DNA of 64,000 nt from Phoronis australis (taxonomy: Eukaryota > Phoronida > Phoronidae), in assembly GCA_002633005.1 (NCBI GenBank), contig NMRA01000247.1, positions 221,208-285,207 on the forward strand, read 5' to 3'. The notes below the pieces were generated by a model. That model was not told where the DNA came from. It was given only the letters and a program-made list of their open reading frames with translations, and did not search any database. This document shows positions 43,701 through 58,700 of the stretch, piece after piece; the stretch's first letter is position 1; each line of letters opens with the position of its first letter. A program made the position numbers and the translations under genes.

Positions 43701-46700
43701 AGTTGTTGTTCCTTTGGGACAATAGTTGCCCTCAGGGCACAGGTAGCCCCAGGTCTCATTGGTTGGATTGGAGTACTTGGCCCCAAGCTTGCAGTAGAAG
43801 CCTGCCTCACACTGACCATAGGGTGAAGTTAGACCTGGTCGATCACAGTACCAGCCTGCATCACAAGCAGTGCACTCAGATACTGCCTTCAGACCCGTAC
43901 GGTTGCCATAGGTGCCTATTGGACAGTTATCACCTGTATGGACAAAGAAGACTTTGAAACACAGGCACTGACGTCAGTACACATTACTTGTTAGTCATTA
44001 AAAGCCTACTTTGAACGTCACACAATGAATTTGGTTGCTACGATATGTTTTGACCAATGCCATGAATTGATGGTTAAGCTTGAGTTACATTCAGCTATGA
44101 CATCAAGAGAATACATTATATATTGTGTTCTATTCAGACCCCTGTGCAGTACAATTCTATTTACTACTATCAGCCTTTCCTTTGCTCTGTTTTCATGTAC
44201 TGACACAATGTGGCTTGAAAACACATAGCTCTTAAGATTTCAAAAAACCCAATGATGAAATAATCACCTGATCAGCTAGTGATGCATCACCTTCAATTAG
44301 GAGCTTTTTTAGAAATTGACTGAAAAAGAGTCATTGGGTTGGAGAGTATGGAAGCAAATTCGGAATTTATGTTACCTTTATCAGAGCCAGTTCCAAGCAC
44401 GCAGTATTTGCCTTGCGGACAGATGTCACCAGTAACGCCATCTGTAGGAGCCGATGTGTTAGCATCACTATGGCAGTAGTAACCAGGATCACACTGAGCT
44501 GTCGGCTCAGTTGAGGCAGGATGTTCACAGTAGTAACCCGATGTACACGAATAGCAGTCACCTGTGAAGAACAGAAATAGTGACATCACTCATCACAGTA
44601 ACATGATAAAGGTGACACAGTTTTCAACATCAATGGTTTGTTAATCATACTGTTACTGGAAAACAGTTCATGAACGGGACTATGAGCTAGATGGTTACCA
44701 CAAGTGATGACGAACTAGACACTCATTATAAACAACAACACCACCTATAGTTTAAAACCACTACTAGAGAAATCTATAGGTCAGAAAAACAACACTCAGA
44801 TGTCACCTTAGGCATGATATGAACACATCAAGTTTGTTGGTTTTAGGAAACTAATTACCCATAGAATTATACTAAGTACAAAAAGGAGTAAAAGTCAACA
44901 TTAATTACCAACCACAACTGCTAAGCTGTTTAAACGATTACACAATTATACCAAATGTGACCAGCAAAAAAACTGCTCGTGTCATGACCAACACACAAAC
45001 AATAAAGATATTGAACTCTAATAAATTACCAAATTTCAGAAAACATAGCGCAAAGTGTAGAGGAGATATAGATGCAGTAGTCTGACCCGTCCGAAAATAA
45101 ACAGGTGTGGTCTTCTGATTCGTAAATACTAGAAATGGGTTATAGATGGTGCGCAATATGACAAATTTAATCATTAAAATCTTGCAAGGGGTTAAGTTAA
45201 GGAGGTGTAGCAGTGGAGGCTGGATGCCCAGACAGAGATGACGGCAGTGTGTATCCACATACGTATAAGTGGGTGCATATAAAGGGACAGGACAAGAATG
45301 TTTTCCAAAAGAGATTGAAATGCACATAACAATATTCAAACTATGCAATACACATCTGAGGATCAAATGAAGAACTGGTCTAAGATAAGTGTACCGCAGT
45401 CTATTTCTTAAATGCATAACAATGAAAATGAAAAACATAACGGAAAAAGCAATAGTCGCATAATATCAAACGATGTAAATGCAACAATCCATTTTCAGAG
45501 ACATAATCTTACCTTGCACTCTGAGGCCTGTCCGATTACTGAATGTTCCCGAACTGCATGGGTTTTGAGTAGCAAACTCAGTTCGTGCTGGGCAGTAATA
45601 CCCTGCAGGGCAGTTGACAGGGGAAATGACTCCAGTTACATTGCCTAGCTCATATGGATCACAGTACTTTGTCTCAGGGCAGTCATCACAAGTGGGCTGA
45701 CCTGTGCTCTGTTGATAGTAGCCTGTAGTATGAACAATGTACAACATTGTTAACACTCACTGAAGGATGAGAAAAATGATTCAGCTTAATATGTTATGCA
45801 CTGCATTCTGCTGTAAGTGCATTCTGAACTAAAATGACTGACAAAACGATGACTGTACTTAATTATTAATTTCACATGAAACTTACCCCTGGGACACAAA
45901 GCTGGAGCTGAACTCCCTACAGGACATTTGAAGCCTTTGGGGCATTTGTAGAGGGCAGGGGATGATGAACTTTGACCTTTAGGACAGTAGTAGCCTCCAG
46001 CACACTGGTCAGTTACAGCGATGAGACCCACACCGCTACAGTAGTAACCTGCAAATATGTGTTAAAGTGGTACATTCATCTCAGTAGCGGTATGTTTACC
46101 CCCTACGGGCATAATCAACCACCTATCACAATTATCAATTATAAATATTGTGCAAACAGCCATTATGTTAACCACATTAACAATGGAGCAGAAACTTCTT
46201 AAACTGGAAACTGAATACTTAAAAGTCTGAGACACGGTCCCTACGAATTGACAGTAAGAATATAATTCAAACACCAAGTCACCAGTAGTTAAGGTTCCTA
46301 GAAGTTCATATTCAACGCAAAATATTACTATTACCAAAACAATGACAGTCATGTGATTATTGTGCAGTGTTTCAAGGCATGAATTAAGATGTTTCAATCA
46401 TAAAAAAATCAGAAAATGCATACTTTTATGAGTTGAACGTGTCCCATCATTTGGTGTAAGCATGAACAAAGAACTTCACAAAGGTTGAAAATTACCTTAA
46501 GCAGAGCTTGACAATTAGCATGTCAACTCGCCAAATGCGATCTGGCAAATCTGCCAGGTGGAGACACCTGAACTGAAGAACTGGAAACCATGACAAAATT
46601 CAGGAAACTGCTTACCTTGTGTGCATGCATCACAGTTGGCCAGCTCCGTGTTGCCAGTTGTATTGCTAAATGTTCCATTAGGGCACGGCTCAGGGGCAGG

Positions 46701-49700
46701 GGAGCCCAACGTACAGTAATGGCCGGCAGTGCAGACATAAGATAGGGGGTCACGTCGAGTGTTACCTCCTGGGCAATAGTAACCAGTCATGCATTGACCT
46801 GCCACAAAGAATGAACAGAAATCATAAGATAAAACAAATGGAGAGAGCTTTGATATGCATTAAGTGGGAAAAAAGCTACAGAATGTGTTCACTGTGTGAA
46901 ACATTCCAGTAGAGGGAGCAACACTAATAAAAACTGAACTACTTCTAGAGTTGTAGCACACACTATTCACTAAAACAAAGTGGGTGCCATTCTTCCATTA
47001 ATACACACATTGCTAAGTTTGACGCACACCAAATGTGGTAACTGTCAAGATAAATCATTGTATAGTGGGTGTGTTTTCAGTCTAGTCAGTGTTGTTAGAG
47101 ACCTCATGTCTCAGTTCAGGTTTGGCTGGTGGCCTAGACTCATGTATCTCTTAGTTGCCCTAACAGATATATATATAAATGTTTGTTACCTCCGGTCATC
47201 ACACCAATGAAGGTGCAACACTTCTCAACAGTTTGCAATTAAAAAATGCTCAGCCTGAATTTGAACAATGAATCTGGAGTAAAAAACAGGTGACAATAAT
47301 TCGTATGTCAAGTAATAACTAAACAAACCTTTAGGAGCATCCAGCTCATAATCATCACAGTACCAACCAGGCGTGCAGGACACTGGTGCTGCTGAGCCAG
47401 ATGGACAGTAATAGCCAGGCTGACACTTGCCACCAGTGTAATTAAAGGCAGGACATGTGCATGTGTCAATACTGGTATAGTTGAATCCTAAACAAACAAC
47501 ACAGAGAGTACAGGAATACGGTTCATGGTACAGATTTATTGAACATTTTGCTACGTTCTCACAATGGACTGTTTTCATCAGTATAGTTTGGTAGCAGCCA
47601 TTCGCTAACACAAACTTCGTTGAAAACATGACTAAAGTTTTTGTTTGAAAGCTTGATACCAAGTCGCTCGTGGTGTCGGAACAATCTCCTTTCTTCAGGT
47701 GTGCAGCTATATAAAAAAGAACGAGCGACAAAACAAACAAATTAAAACACTAGCTATATTTCGAGACTGTATGTCTCATCAGGCAATAAGTGGAATGAAC
47801 ATATACGTAGCGAAATATACAGTGAAATACACGTGATAGTGGGAAGAGGGGTATACAGGCATACAAGCCTGTACAGATATTTGTTAAAAAATTTTGACAT
47901 TAGGTAAAACATGGATTTTACTATAAATCCAATAATTTGATTATACCAAGCATCTGTCCAACTCAGATTCCCATGATAGGGACTGCGTGTAAATACATTG
48001 TAATGTGGCCAACTGGAAACAACAATGTTAAAAAAGCCTTAAAGGAGAATGCCACCCAAAAAACAACCTATTTTGTATCAATTCAGATAGACTAGTTCCA
48101 CTCAATAACAGCAACTTCAGTTCTTTTACCCGACACCTGACGGCAGACGGCAGTGTTGAAATTAACCAATGACGTCATAGGTTCAAACGCAGTCTGTTCA
48201 GCAATTCACAACACGCTTACTGGTGTCAGCTTATGGCTTACATTCATCATTATACATCAATAAATCGTCAAAATTTGATGTAAAACCGTTACACATACAT
48301 CGAGTTCTTGAACAAACGTGTTGTTTTATTTTGCTGTTATGGATTTCTGGTATTTGAGCATACAGACAGGAGAACATAGTTACAAACACACAAGTACTCA
48401 TCCGACAAAGACTTCGCAGGTGGATCGTTAGGTTTCACAGGCTATCAGTTCGAACCGGAATACACTGATTACAATGACAAACAAATAGTAAAAAGGCACC
48501 ATGAATGTGCAGCAGGCAATGGAACATATGGATAGTTCCAAAAACCGTTTGAATGGTGTCAGTGCACTAACTGCATGACAATGGAAACGATTGACACTTG
48601 CGGTTGCTGCCACAAAATTCCACCAGTGAAACGCCTTTTTGTCGACAAAATGCCAGCCACAGACACGGAACAAAAATATTTCACGGCCTCATATATTTGG
48701 TATTAACGGCGTACTTTTCATTCTTCACTGCCGCAAGCCACTTCCCAAGCATTTTAACCATAGCGGCACTCACTCTGCAGAAGAACCACTGATGTCACTG
48801 TGTTGTTTACTCACCTTCCTCACACAACACCTCTCGGGGAGATAAGATTGACCGTATACGAAGGTGATGTGGATATCGACCAATTAAGACGGTAAAAAAG
48901 ACTAATCAAATCTGTTGGCATTCTCCTTCAAGATTTCCAGCTGAGTTTTTTTTTTAAATAAAAATGCAAACAAAACTTTACACCCAAGAAAAAATAGTCA
49001 ATAAGATCTCCCATGTATCATGCGCTTCAAACTGGATAATTGATGTACAGTTCTGTGACACTCAACTTTATGATTCAATAACACATACAGCATTGAACTA
49101 ATAGGTGGCAATACAATACAGCGTGTTTTCAGGTACTATAACAACCTAATCTGCAACAAGTCGCTAGTCAAAGACCACAGCAGCAGAAAAAAATCACGAA
49201 GAATTTGTAATTGTTGTACTTACACAAATCAAAGTGCAACAACAAACTCACCTATTGTTGTTGGTTTGGCCTCAAATGCACCTCCTGTACAATACCAGCC
49301 TCCACTACAGTTCCCAGAGGGGGCACTCAGACCTGAAGATTCGCAGTATTTACCAGGTGTGCACAGAGTACAGGCTGTGACATTGGTCATTGAGTTAGCT
49401 GGGTTGTAGTAGCCTGGATCACATGGGTACTGGGTGGAGTACTGCGTCCCCTCTGGACAGTAGTGACCACTTGGACACGGGGTAGAGTATGGATCACTAG
49501 TGTTGGTCAAGCAGTAGTAGCCAGCAGGGCATGGGTCACAACTAGGTTTACCTGTAGGATATCATTGTTATTATCATCATAGTCAGGTCTTAGACGCAGT
49601 AGTGGAAAAGTTAGAAGTAGCAGCAATAGTCATTCGTTGTTAACTGATGCAATAATATTTAATTGTCACTATCTATGACTTAACATAACCACTGTGAAAT

Positions 49701-52700
49701 GTAAGCAAACATTTCAAATCAATCAAATAAACACAGAAAAATCAGGAGCCCTAACTGGGAATCGAACCACAGGTCTCTAGATTGCCGGTCTAGTGCTCTT
49801 ACCACTGAGCTACTGAGTACCCGATATCTGTGCAATTACAGTTTACAGCCAACTGTTAAGTTATACATCCCATGAGTGGCGTTTCGCCTTTTTCACACGG
49901 GATTTGGACAATTATATATACAATCAGCAATTCACCAGTATGTGTTAACTAGACATAGTAAATACATAGACGCAGAGGTTGGCCAGTAATGAAATACATC
50001 AAATAAACACAGAAAAATCAGGAAACCCAAGTGGGAATCGAACCACAGGTCTTTAGATTGCCGGTCTAGTGCGAAACACCGCTCAGTGGTGAGCGCACTA
50101 GACCGGCAATCTAGAGACCTGTGGTTCGATTCCCAGTTGGGTTTCCTGATTTTTCTGTGTTTATTTGATATATTTCATTAAATTATTACTGGCCAACCTC
50201 TGCATCTATATATTTACTATTTCAAATCAACATAGATTCCAAGTTACTATGCGTGTGTATGATAATTCATAATTCTGGTTTATACATACTATAAGCCAGA
50301 AAAAAAAAAAATGTGTACTTATGATAAAAAAATTGTTATTACTAGCATTCTAACCTAAGATACTTCAAGATAAAACAGCTTAAAATATTTAATCAAAGTT
50401 ATCTTTTCTCATCAAAAATAAGACGCTAAATTGTAATTCTTTATTCATTTTGATTGACTAATGAAAAAGTTCTTATTTCCTACAAAATTTCCACATAACC
50501 AGCAACATAACTGCAGGACTTGAGTACACATCATGATGTTTAAACTATAATTCTGCACAGTAGCATGTTTTCAGCAATAATTCGTGGCACTACGTTTATT
50601 ACAGGCTTCAGCAGCAGTCACTTCAAACTCACAATCCAATGTCTATGTGAGTGATTATAAAGCACATTATTAATAATAGTTATTCTTTGCAAGTTAACCT
50701 TACGTGATGAGCTGGTGTATGTTCCGGCTGGACAGTGAATTGGTGTGACTGTCCCACGGGGGCAGTAGGAGCCAGGGGGACACTCCCCGCCAACGCCCTT
50801 GTGCGGTGAAGAGTCAGTGGGAGTACTCGTGTCTGACCCGTATTCACAGTAATAGCCAGGGTCACATTGACCATCAGGGTTGCTAGAACCAGCAGTGCCG
50901 CAGAAGTAACCACCTACAATTATAAATTATCCAAGGAATATTTAAAAATGCAGTAACTGAAGGAAAACTGGGATATGAATCAATTAATTCCTTTAACTTT
51001 TGACCAACGAAAATGTTCTTATATATTTTCCTAAGAACAGGCATTAGACCAGTGCTTTTGAAATTGGTACTACTGCTAATATTTGGTGAAAACACATAAA
51101 TGGTATCTTAAAAGAATTGGAAATGATTTCATAAGGAAAATAGGTTTCTCTCAAATAAATATAAAATTCTCATAGTATTCAGCCCAGTTTGACCAGACCA
51201 TACAATATAAAGGAAACTTGCAGATATCAGTAAAAGAAACATATGAAGTAGTAAATTGATGACTTGACCAAGATTAAGTTAGTGTCCATAAAATCACATC
51301 AAATATTGGATAAACATGTATGGGAATAAAATGAAACTGCAAGCCTGTCCAAACTTATACACAAGAATTTAAGGAAGCATTGCTAAAAGAAAGTTCAGAA
51401 GAATGCTCCATGTATCACCTGGCCAGATTGAATAATAAAGAATGATAATAATTTCCACTACTGAAAAAACAAAGGAACAAAAAACCAAAGCCAATGTGTC
51501 CCTGAGTATCATCTAGACATGCTCACCTGTGCACTGAGTACATTGAGACTCTCGCCCCAGTCCTGTACTGTTCCCAAATGTTCCAGTTGGACAGGCAATT
51601 AGGTTGGCGCCAGTGCCTGTGGGGCAGTAGAACCCTTGACGGCAACTGTCCGCATAGTCTCGGTTGACACAGTAATGTCCCTCAGGACAAATTTCACATA
51701 CTGAGGCACCCGTGTGGTTCATGAATGTTCCATTGCTGCAAGGCTGAGGGCTCTCAGAACCCTCCACACAGTAGTGACCCGTTGGACAGATGTTGCCTGA
51801 AAAAAGTAATGCTCAACTGGAAGTTGTTATAGGTAAAGGTTTTTTGAATTTATGTGTTTGAGACAACAGTACTCGCAAACGTCATGTAATCTACAAAGGT
51901 GGCATTGCCCCTCAGAAAAATTTGGCTGTAGACTTCATGACTGTGTCCAAAGACAAAAATAAGCTGAGGCCAATGATCATGAGCATATTGTCAGCTTATT
52001 GACAACCGGCCATTGTGTCTCGGGTGAAAATATTGATATACACTCCATACTGTTGACCTGACTCTAACATCACAGCCAATTAACATACAACAACATGTCA
52101 CTAACATTAAAAATTAATCCAAATATCAATGTATATCTGTCTTTGGAAAGGGATTGAGACACTGTTACATCAAGTTCTCTTAGTAAATATTATATAAACA
52201 TCTGTAATCTACATTAACATCCCCATAACTGGACAGTAAACCCTAACAAGAGTCTGTCATCCGACTCGACGTTCTCCTCAGACAATTGCAGCACACTTGA
52301 CCACGATAACATGACCTAATAATTAAACTAATTTAAAGTTAGTTCAGAAAACATGCATGTCCAATAACTTAAGACATTCAACATTTCAAAAGCAGTGCAA
52401 CTTAATTTTAACGAGTACACTATACTAACCAGTAACGCCATCTGTTGGCGTGGATGTGTTGGCTCCCTTAGTGCAGTAGAATCCTTCCCTACAGAGGGCA
52501 GTCACATTCGTCTTTCCATAGCTTTCGCAATAGTAACCTGTCCACAGAACAATTGCAAATTTTTAATAATACATTTTTCTTAAAACTCAAAAATACCATG
52601 GTTGAGGGATCAAGCCAACATGCTCTTGGCTGATATCAAATTGAACATCATAGTTTACAAACTCTAGGCAATACATAGATACAGCTTCCATTACCCATTC

Positions 52701-55700
52701 CTACAATTTGAGCATGTGAAGAAAATGCACTTTGCTATTCTTTTTCGCCATTTCTTCTTTAATACTTGGATCTTGACACAGCCAAGAGACCAATAAAAAT
52801 TAACCAATAAAGTAAAGCAACACAATTACCAAAGATTTGAAGTATTTCAGAGTCCAGCACTCACATGTCAAGAGCCCCAACAGATATGCATGTACCATAA
52901 GTGGTTTGTATCATAAGTTATCAAATAGATGTTGGAATGCCATGCAGTTACCGACAAATAAAAATATAAAATAGTAAAACTAAAACAATGGGCGTCGGTA
53001 CGTTTCGAGTGATGCACTCTTTGTCAAGGGTGTGCTACAGACTGCTATGTGGAGTCTGTAGCACACCCTTCACAAAGAGCACATCGCTTGACACATGGGG
53101 ATATTTTAATATATTTTAGTACCGATGCTCATCATTTTAGTATTAATTTTACTATTTTATACATGTATCATAAGTGGTACATTCATCATGGACCAGGATG
53201 ATACTCGTGCATGCACAGACACAGATGCATCAAATGACTAATATTTTGGCTTCAGCTCTTGGATAAGTTGACAAAAACATGAATTTTAGAAGCAAAATGC
53301 CTCTTTCAAAATTAAAGTTACATTTTGTGTTTTTGACCTAATTACTCCTGCTTTAGGGATAAAGCAGAACAATTGATTCATTACCTGCTGAACAGTCCAA
53401 GCATTCTGACATGTCAGCCAAACCAGGAGTGTTACTGAATGTGCCTGGTGGGCAGGGTTGGGAACTGGCTGTTCCATTCGGACAATAGTGTCCAGCCAAG
53501 CAGACGTCACCATATGACTGGCCAGTTGGGGTGGGCTCTGTCGAGCCACCAGAGCAGAAGAAACCTAATATGACAATACATTCATCAAAATTAAGTAAAT
53601 CACACATACATATTTAATTATTAACTAACTTGATGAGAACAATGTCCTCGCACTATCCACTTCAAGAAACGCAAGGGAGCGCTGGAGTAGATTAGTTTTG
53701 AATAGCGATTACCCTGCAATGTCCTGGAAAAATATTGATGTGGTAGATGAAGCACCTCACATCACAGGGGTCAAAATGTCACATCACAGGGGTCAAATGA
53801 CTCATTTTACAACAACATGTGGATCAGGAAGGACAGTCACTATTACAAAAATTATAAATTAAACTATAAAATAGAAGAACATTTTAGTAGTCCCCACCAA
53901 GTGACGTGCGTTGACAAGAGTTAAATGTAGCAAGAGTGTGCTAGCAATGGTGGTATAACGCGGAGCTTGAGTTTGCTGATAATGAATAAGCCCACTTACC
54001 ACCCCAGCATTTGTTGCTCGTGATATCCACTAATCCAGTCTGTGAACAGTAATAGCCAGGCGTACATGCCTCACACTGGGAACTGTTAGCCAGACCTGTC
54101 TGAGTGCTGAAGGTGCCCTTGGGACACCCTGAACCAACTGTGGTACCCTGAGGGCAATATAGACCAGCTGGGCATATGTCACCAGTCACGCCATCTGTTG
54201 GCTGAGCTAAGGAAGCTCCAGCAGTGCAGTAGTATCCCTCAGCACATGGCTGGATCGCTTCAGTGTTACCTGCAGAACAAGAGAAATTGTGGCAAAATAT
54301 TACACATAGATAGAATGTTCAAGTGGACAGTAGCCAGTTATCACTAGAGCCGCCTAAAATCAATTCATCAGATCACCAACACATGTCTTGGTTTAACAGA
54401 TTTTTTGCGACATGCCAACACAGCCAGAATAGCAATAAAATCGAATTGCCACCAACACGATATTGTCTGGAAATGTGCTTACTAAACAGTTGCTCTTACA
54501 AATTCCAAAGCAGGAAGGTGGTGTTATCACATGTTTACACAACTGTCTTAATGAATACACAATAACCAGAAGAGCATACAATTACTTGATTTTCAGGATC
54601 ACCAGTCAAAACTACTGCATCCAAATAAATTACCGCTGAATAAGTGGATTGTGTAAGGTTATTCAATGACTACCAGCTCAGACAGGACAAATTCACATAC
54701 TCAATCACATACCTTCCCCAGGACAGTAGTAACCACCCAGGCATGGCGTGCACTGTGAGCTGTTCCCCAGACCTGTGGCATTACTGAATGTCCCTGCCAG
54801 ACACAGGAACTCCATGCTGTGCTTGGTGCCCACGGGGCAATAAGAGCCAGCAGGACAATTAGTTGGCACGGCAACACCACGGTAACTACGGTAACGGCCA
54901 GAGAAGTTACCCGACAGGGTCATATTTTCAGCATCCAATAGTTCATAGTCACCTTAAATAAAAGAAACCATTTATTAGCTTCAATTTATATTTGTTCACT
55001 TATTTCAGATGCCTCACAGCAGTGTCTTTGTTGAATGAAAAACTAACTTGCAATGTTAAGATTGTTGTATGTGAAAGCAGCTTTGATGCTGTTATCATGA
55101 AGAGTCAGTATCACACACATTTCATGCTTAGAACATTTAGAACAAAGTGAACATTGGCCAATATTCCTTCATACATTACTAAGAGCTGAGTTTACTTCAA
55201 CTGTATATTTTTGGATAAGTCTTCATTTATCTGTTTGCATGCACTTCTGCCTGGGCCCTCTGGAAGGCCTGCATTTCACACTGAATACCTAAATACTCCG
55301 TCCCTCATAGTTCAATGGCAGCAAAGATAACATTGGTTATTACTCCATCATCCCTTAATGAGAATTAAGAGCACAATGACTGTTACATATTAAATATTTG
55401 AGAACTATAACATTAAGTGTTTAATACCGGTCTTGAAATTCAGACATTTTTCACACTGAAATTTTTCAAAGTTGCATTTTCTGGCAGCGTGCATTAAAGA
55501 TACTTCATATCTCACCAAATGCTTTGCAGTAAGATCCTTGAGGACAGACGTCACATGTTGACTGGGCCCAGTGGGGCTGATACCAGCCAGATGGACAACC
55601 TGTCTGGTTCCAGCTACCTTGTGGACAGAAATGACCCGGACTGCAGGCAAGGTTTGTTGGGCGTGGCTCGCTTTGACCCCCAGGGCAGAAGTAGCCAGCG

Positions 55701-58700
55701 TCACAAGGGGCAGTAGGCTCCGCAAGTCCAAAGGCTTGGCAGTACATACCAGGGACACAGTCCACACAGTCAGTAATGTTAACACTACCAGTTCTGTCTG
55801 TATACAAGTGATAAATAGTTAATAGCAATTCTCACTTAAAGACAAGTAGTAACAATTAAAGTAAATGCTTATGTGTGGCTTTTTAATTTGAACGATATAA
55901 ATCAACTCAGCCACTGACACACTGCAACTCACCATGGTAAATTTTTAATAAAAGCTCAAGTTGGAAAACATCCTCAGTCAAAACGTAGACCAGACGAATG
56001 TCCCTAAATACATCTGACCGTACATATTTTGCACAATGTTCGAGAAAGTTAATGCACAGAAATAACAAGATCTGCACACATCAATACCAAACTAAAGTTC
56101 GACAAGACAAGAAAGCACAAATTGAAAAATGCTGCGCATAGTATGTATACCATGCTTTATGTACGGAGTCACACTCACTGGCATAAGTTCCTGGTGGACA
56201 AGCTTGCTGCACTGTTGTTCCTTCAGGACAGTAATGTCCCAGAATGCACTCCACTGGATTAGAGACGGCAGATGTACCATTGCAGAAGTAACCATCAGTA
56301 CAGTTACCAGTGGGTGAGGGATTCCCCAGTCCGCTGCAGTATTGACCAAGGGGGCAGGGGGTCTCACGATCTGAGCCCTGGGGGCAGTAGTAGCCTAAAA
56401 CAGAAAAAGTGAATAATGAATCCAATGCAGTATAGTCAACTTTCCAAAATTAAAATTTGCAAGAAGTCCCAAATTCTTTCAATGGCAGATCCAAAAGTAA
56501 TCTCTCATGTGTAGGAATGGTCATTACAACTTCCCACTAGTAATTTTTAAAGCCTCAATGCAGAAGTTGGTTTAAGTGCATACACATACTTCAGTAACCG
56601 AATGCTGTTTCACCAGATTTTGGCATTAAACACTTTTAAAGGATCCATGAAAGGCATTTCAGGTTGTAACCCAGGACACAAATAATCTCACCTGCTCTGC
56701 AAATGCCACCTGTGAAGTTCATGGAGTAGATGGGACATGTCCCATTCACACTGTACGACTCTGATGTGTTCACATACGGTTGAGGTTTGTTCGAATAGGC
56801 ACCACGTTGGCAATACCATCCTGGGGCACAGTCACCAGATGGCTCTGCCAGCCCGAGGCCATCGCAGTATTTACCAGCTAAAAGATTGATAATGAGGCAA
56901 CGGGGTATTGAAGTTCTTTCACAAGCTAATTTACTAAATCTTCACATACTAAAAGAGAAATTATGATTTCATTATTCAGCTTGTTGCAGTTATTCAAACC
57001 AAGGTTGAATTTTTCATCAATTTTATTTGAGGCCTTAGCATTTTTCTGCATATTAAGGTACCATCAACTTAAATTTTAATGATCAAAAACTTGTTTTAAA
57101 AACGTGGACATAATGAATATTTTTTAAAATGCGTTTATGTACGAAAGGAATTGAAAGAAATTTTATCAGACTCCAGTATTGTAGGCACATGTAAACACAA
57201 TGTTTAATGTTTGAGTTGGTTTACTGTACTATATTCTTCTCACAACTACACCAGCTTAGTGTCAATCTGTACCTGTACAGGGCAAACAGTCAGTCTGGGC
57301 CTGAGCAGTGGTCATATTGTTGTATGTGCCCGCTGGACACTGGTACTCTCTAGCCCAGCTTGTACCCGCAGGGCAGTAGGCACCTGTATGGAAGAGCATT
57401 GTCATGGTAACGATATGTAGTAAAGGACAGACGAATGCAGTAATACTTTAAAAATGGTAATGTTAAAAATTTTACAGTAACTGTAATCACAAAGAAATTC
57501 ATTTTAAAACATTACAAAAAACATGAAAAAATAAGCATGCTAGAATTGAATAATGACTTGTCCGAGATAAAATTCATTTTCAAATCGGTGAGTTTCTGAA
57601 ATACATATAATTTACAATCAGTGTTTGTCAAAGATATCAATTTCCACAAAATACAGTGGCAAACGAATCTTAACTACCGCTTAGTAAATGAGCTTTCATG
57701 TTGTAGGCCGTATGTTGACAATAAGCCAAAAAAGCTCATGATTATTTCTATTATGAAAATACAAAAGGTTCTCATAAAGGCTGACAATGTGCATTCTGTA
57801 TTCATACAAATGTTATCAGGAAAATTCCAGTTATTTTTCACAACAAATCTATTTTTACACAAACCTCTTGGACAGGGAGTGTCTGCATAGGTGGTTGAGT
57901 TTTCCAGGCAGTAGTAGCCAGCCCGGCATTCTGTACACAGTGACTGATGGGAGTTAGAGGCATAGGTACCTGCAGGGCAACCAATCTGATGTGACGAGCC
58001 CTGGGGGCAGTAATGACCAGGGGTACAATAGCCTGCAGGTGAAGGAAAGACAAATATCACACTGCTCAAGATTCCCATATTGCAAACACTGGCTTTAAAC
58101 ATTAAAAAAATAAAATTTATTGTAGGCCATCAGCCACTTATACATTGTCTAAACAACACTTATGTCACATATGCACATGAATTTCAATTACAAAAATACT
58201 AAAAACTATTTTAAGTTTCAAAATTTATTAAGTAACATCTCTGATTCTTAACTATTATTATAGGACATTTTGCACTATTCAACATTAAGATCTCCTGATT
58301 TTCTATAATTCTGAAAACAAACACTAGTAGCATGTATTAGAAGCCTTAACTACACTAACAGTTTTGCACTATTTAGTAATTAAGACTTTGTTAACTTGAG
58401 CATGTAGTCCCTCCTAGAGGCTGAAAACTTGTTGGAGAGCTAAGCTTTAGATTGTAAACATCAATGAGAGAACTGCGTAACCCAGGCATTTAAAATACTA
58501 TCTGAATATCAATGAGTGATCACATGGTTACAAAGTACAGTAAACTAGAATTTAGCTTAAGAAATCTTTGAACAAGGTGCTTAAATGGACAAAGTCAAAA
58601 GTTTTGTTTATCACGATAAAAACATGGTTTGGTGCAGGAGAACTATAAATACATAGTTATTACCATCACCATTAAAATGCTTTTTCTACAGCATAGAAAG

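Larger units (their letters stand above)
23728..47328. other. Introns in the middle of the gene with nothing further recognised
   Basis: Introns such as 23728-24313, 32533-33709, 34627-35441, 37006-38113, 39115-40086, 42010-43660 and 46799-47328 hold AT-rich sequence. A short GC-rich patch at 41596-41650 may be a repeat fragment. I found no further exon that keeps module consensus. Confidence 0.45.

Noticed and set aside
49748-49822. Functional tRNA gene (anticodon-like GGC)
   Set aside because: No pairing acceptor stem, C instead of U at position 33, weak T stem, and multiple repeat copies nearby.
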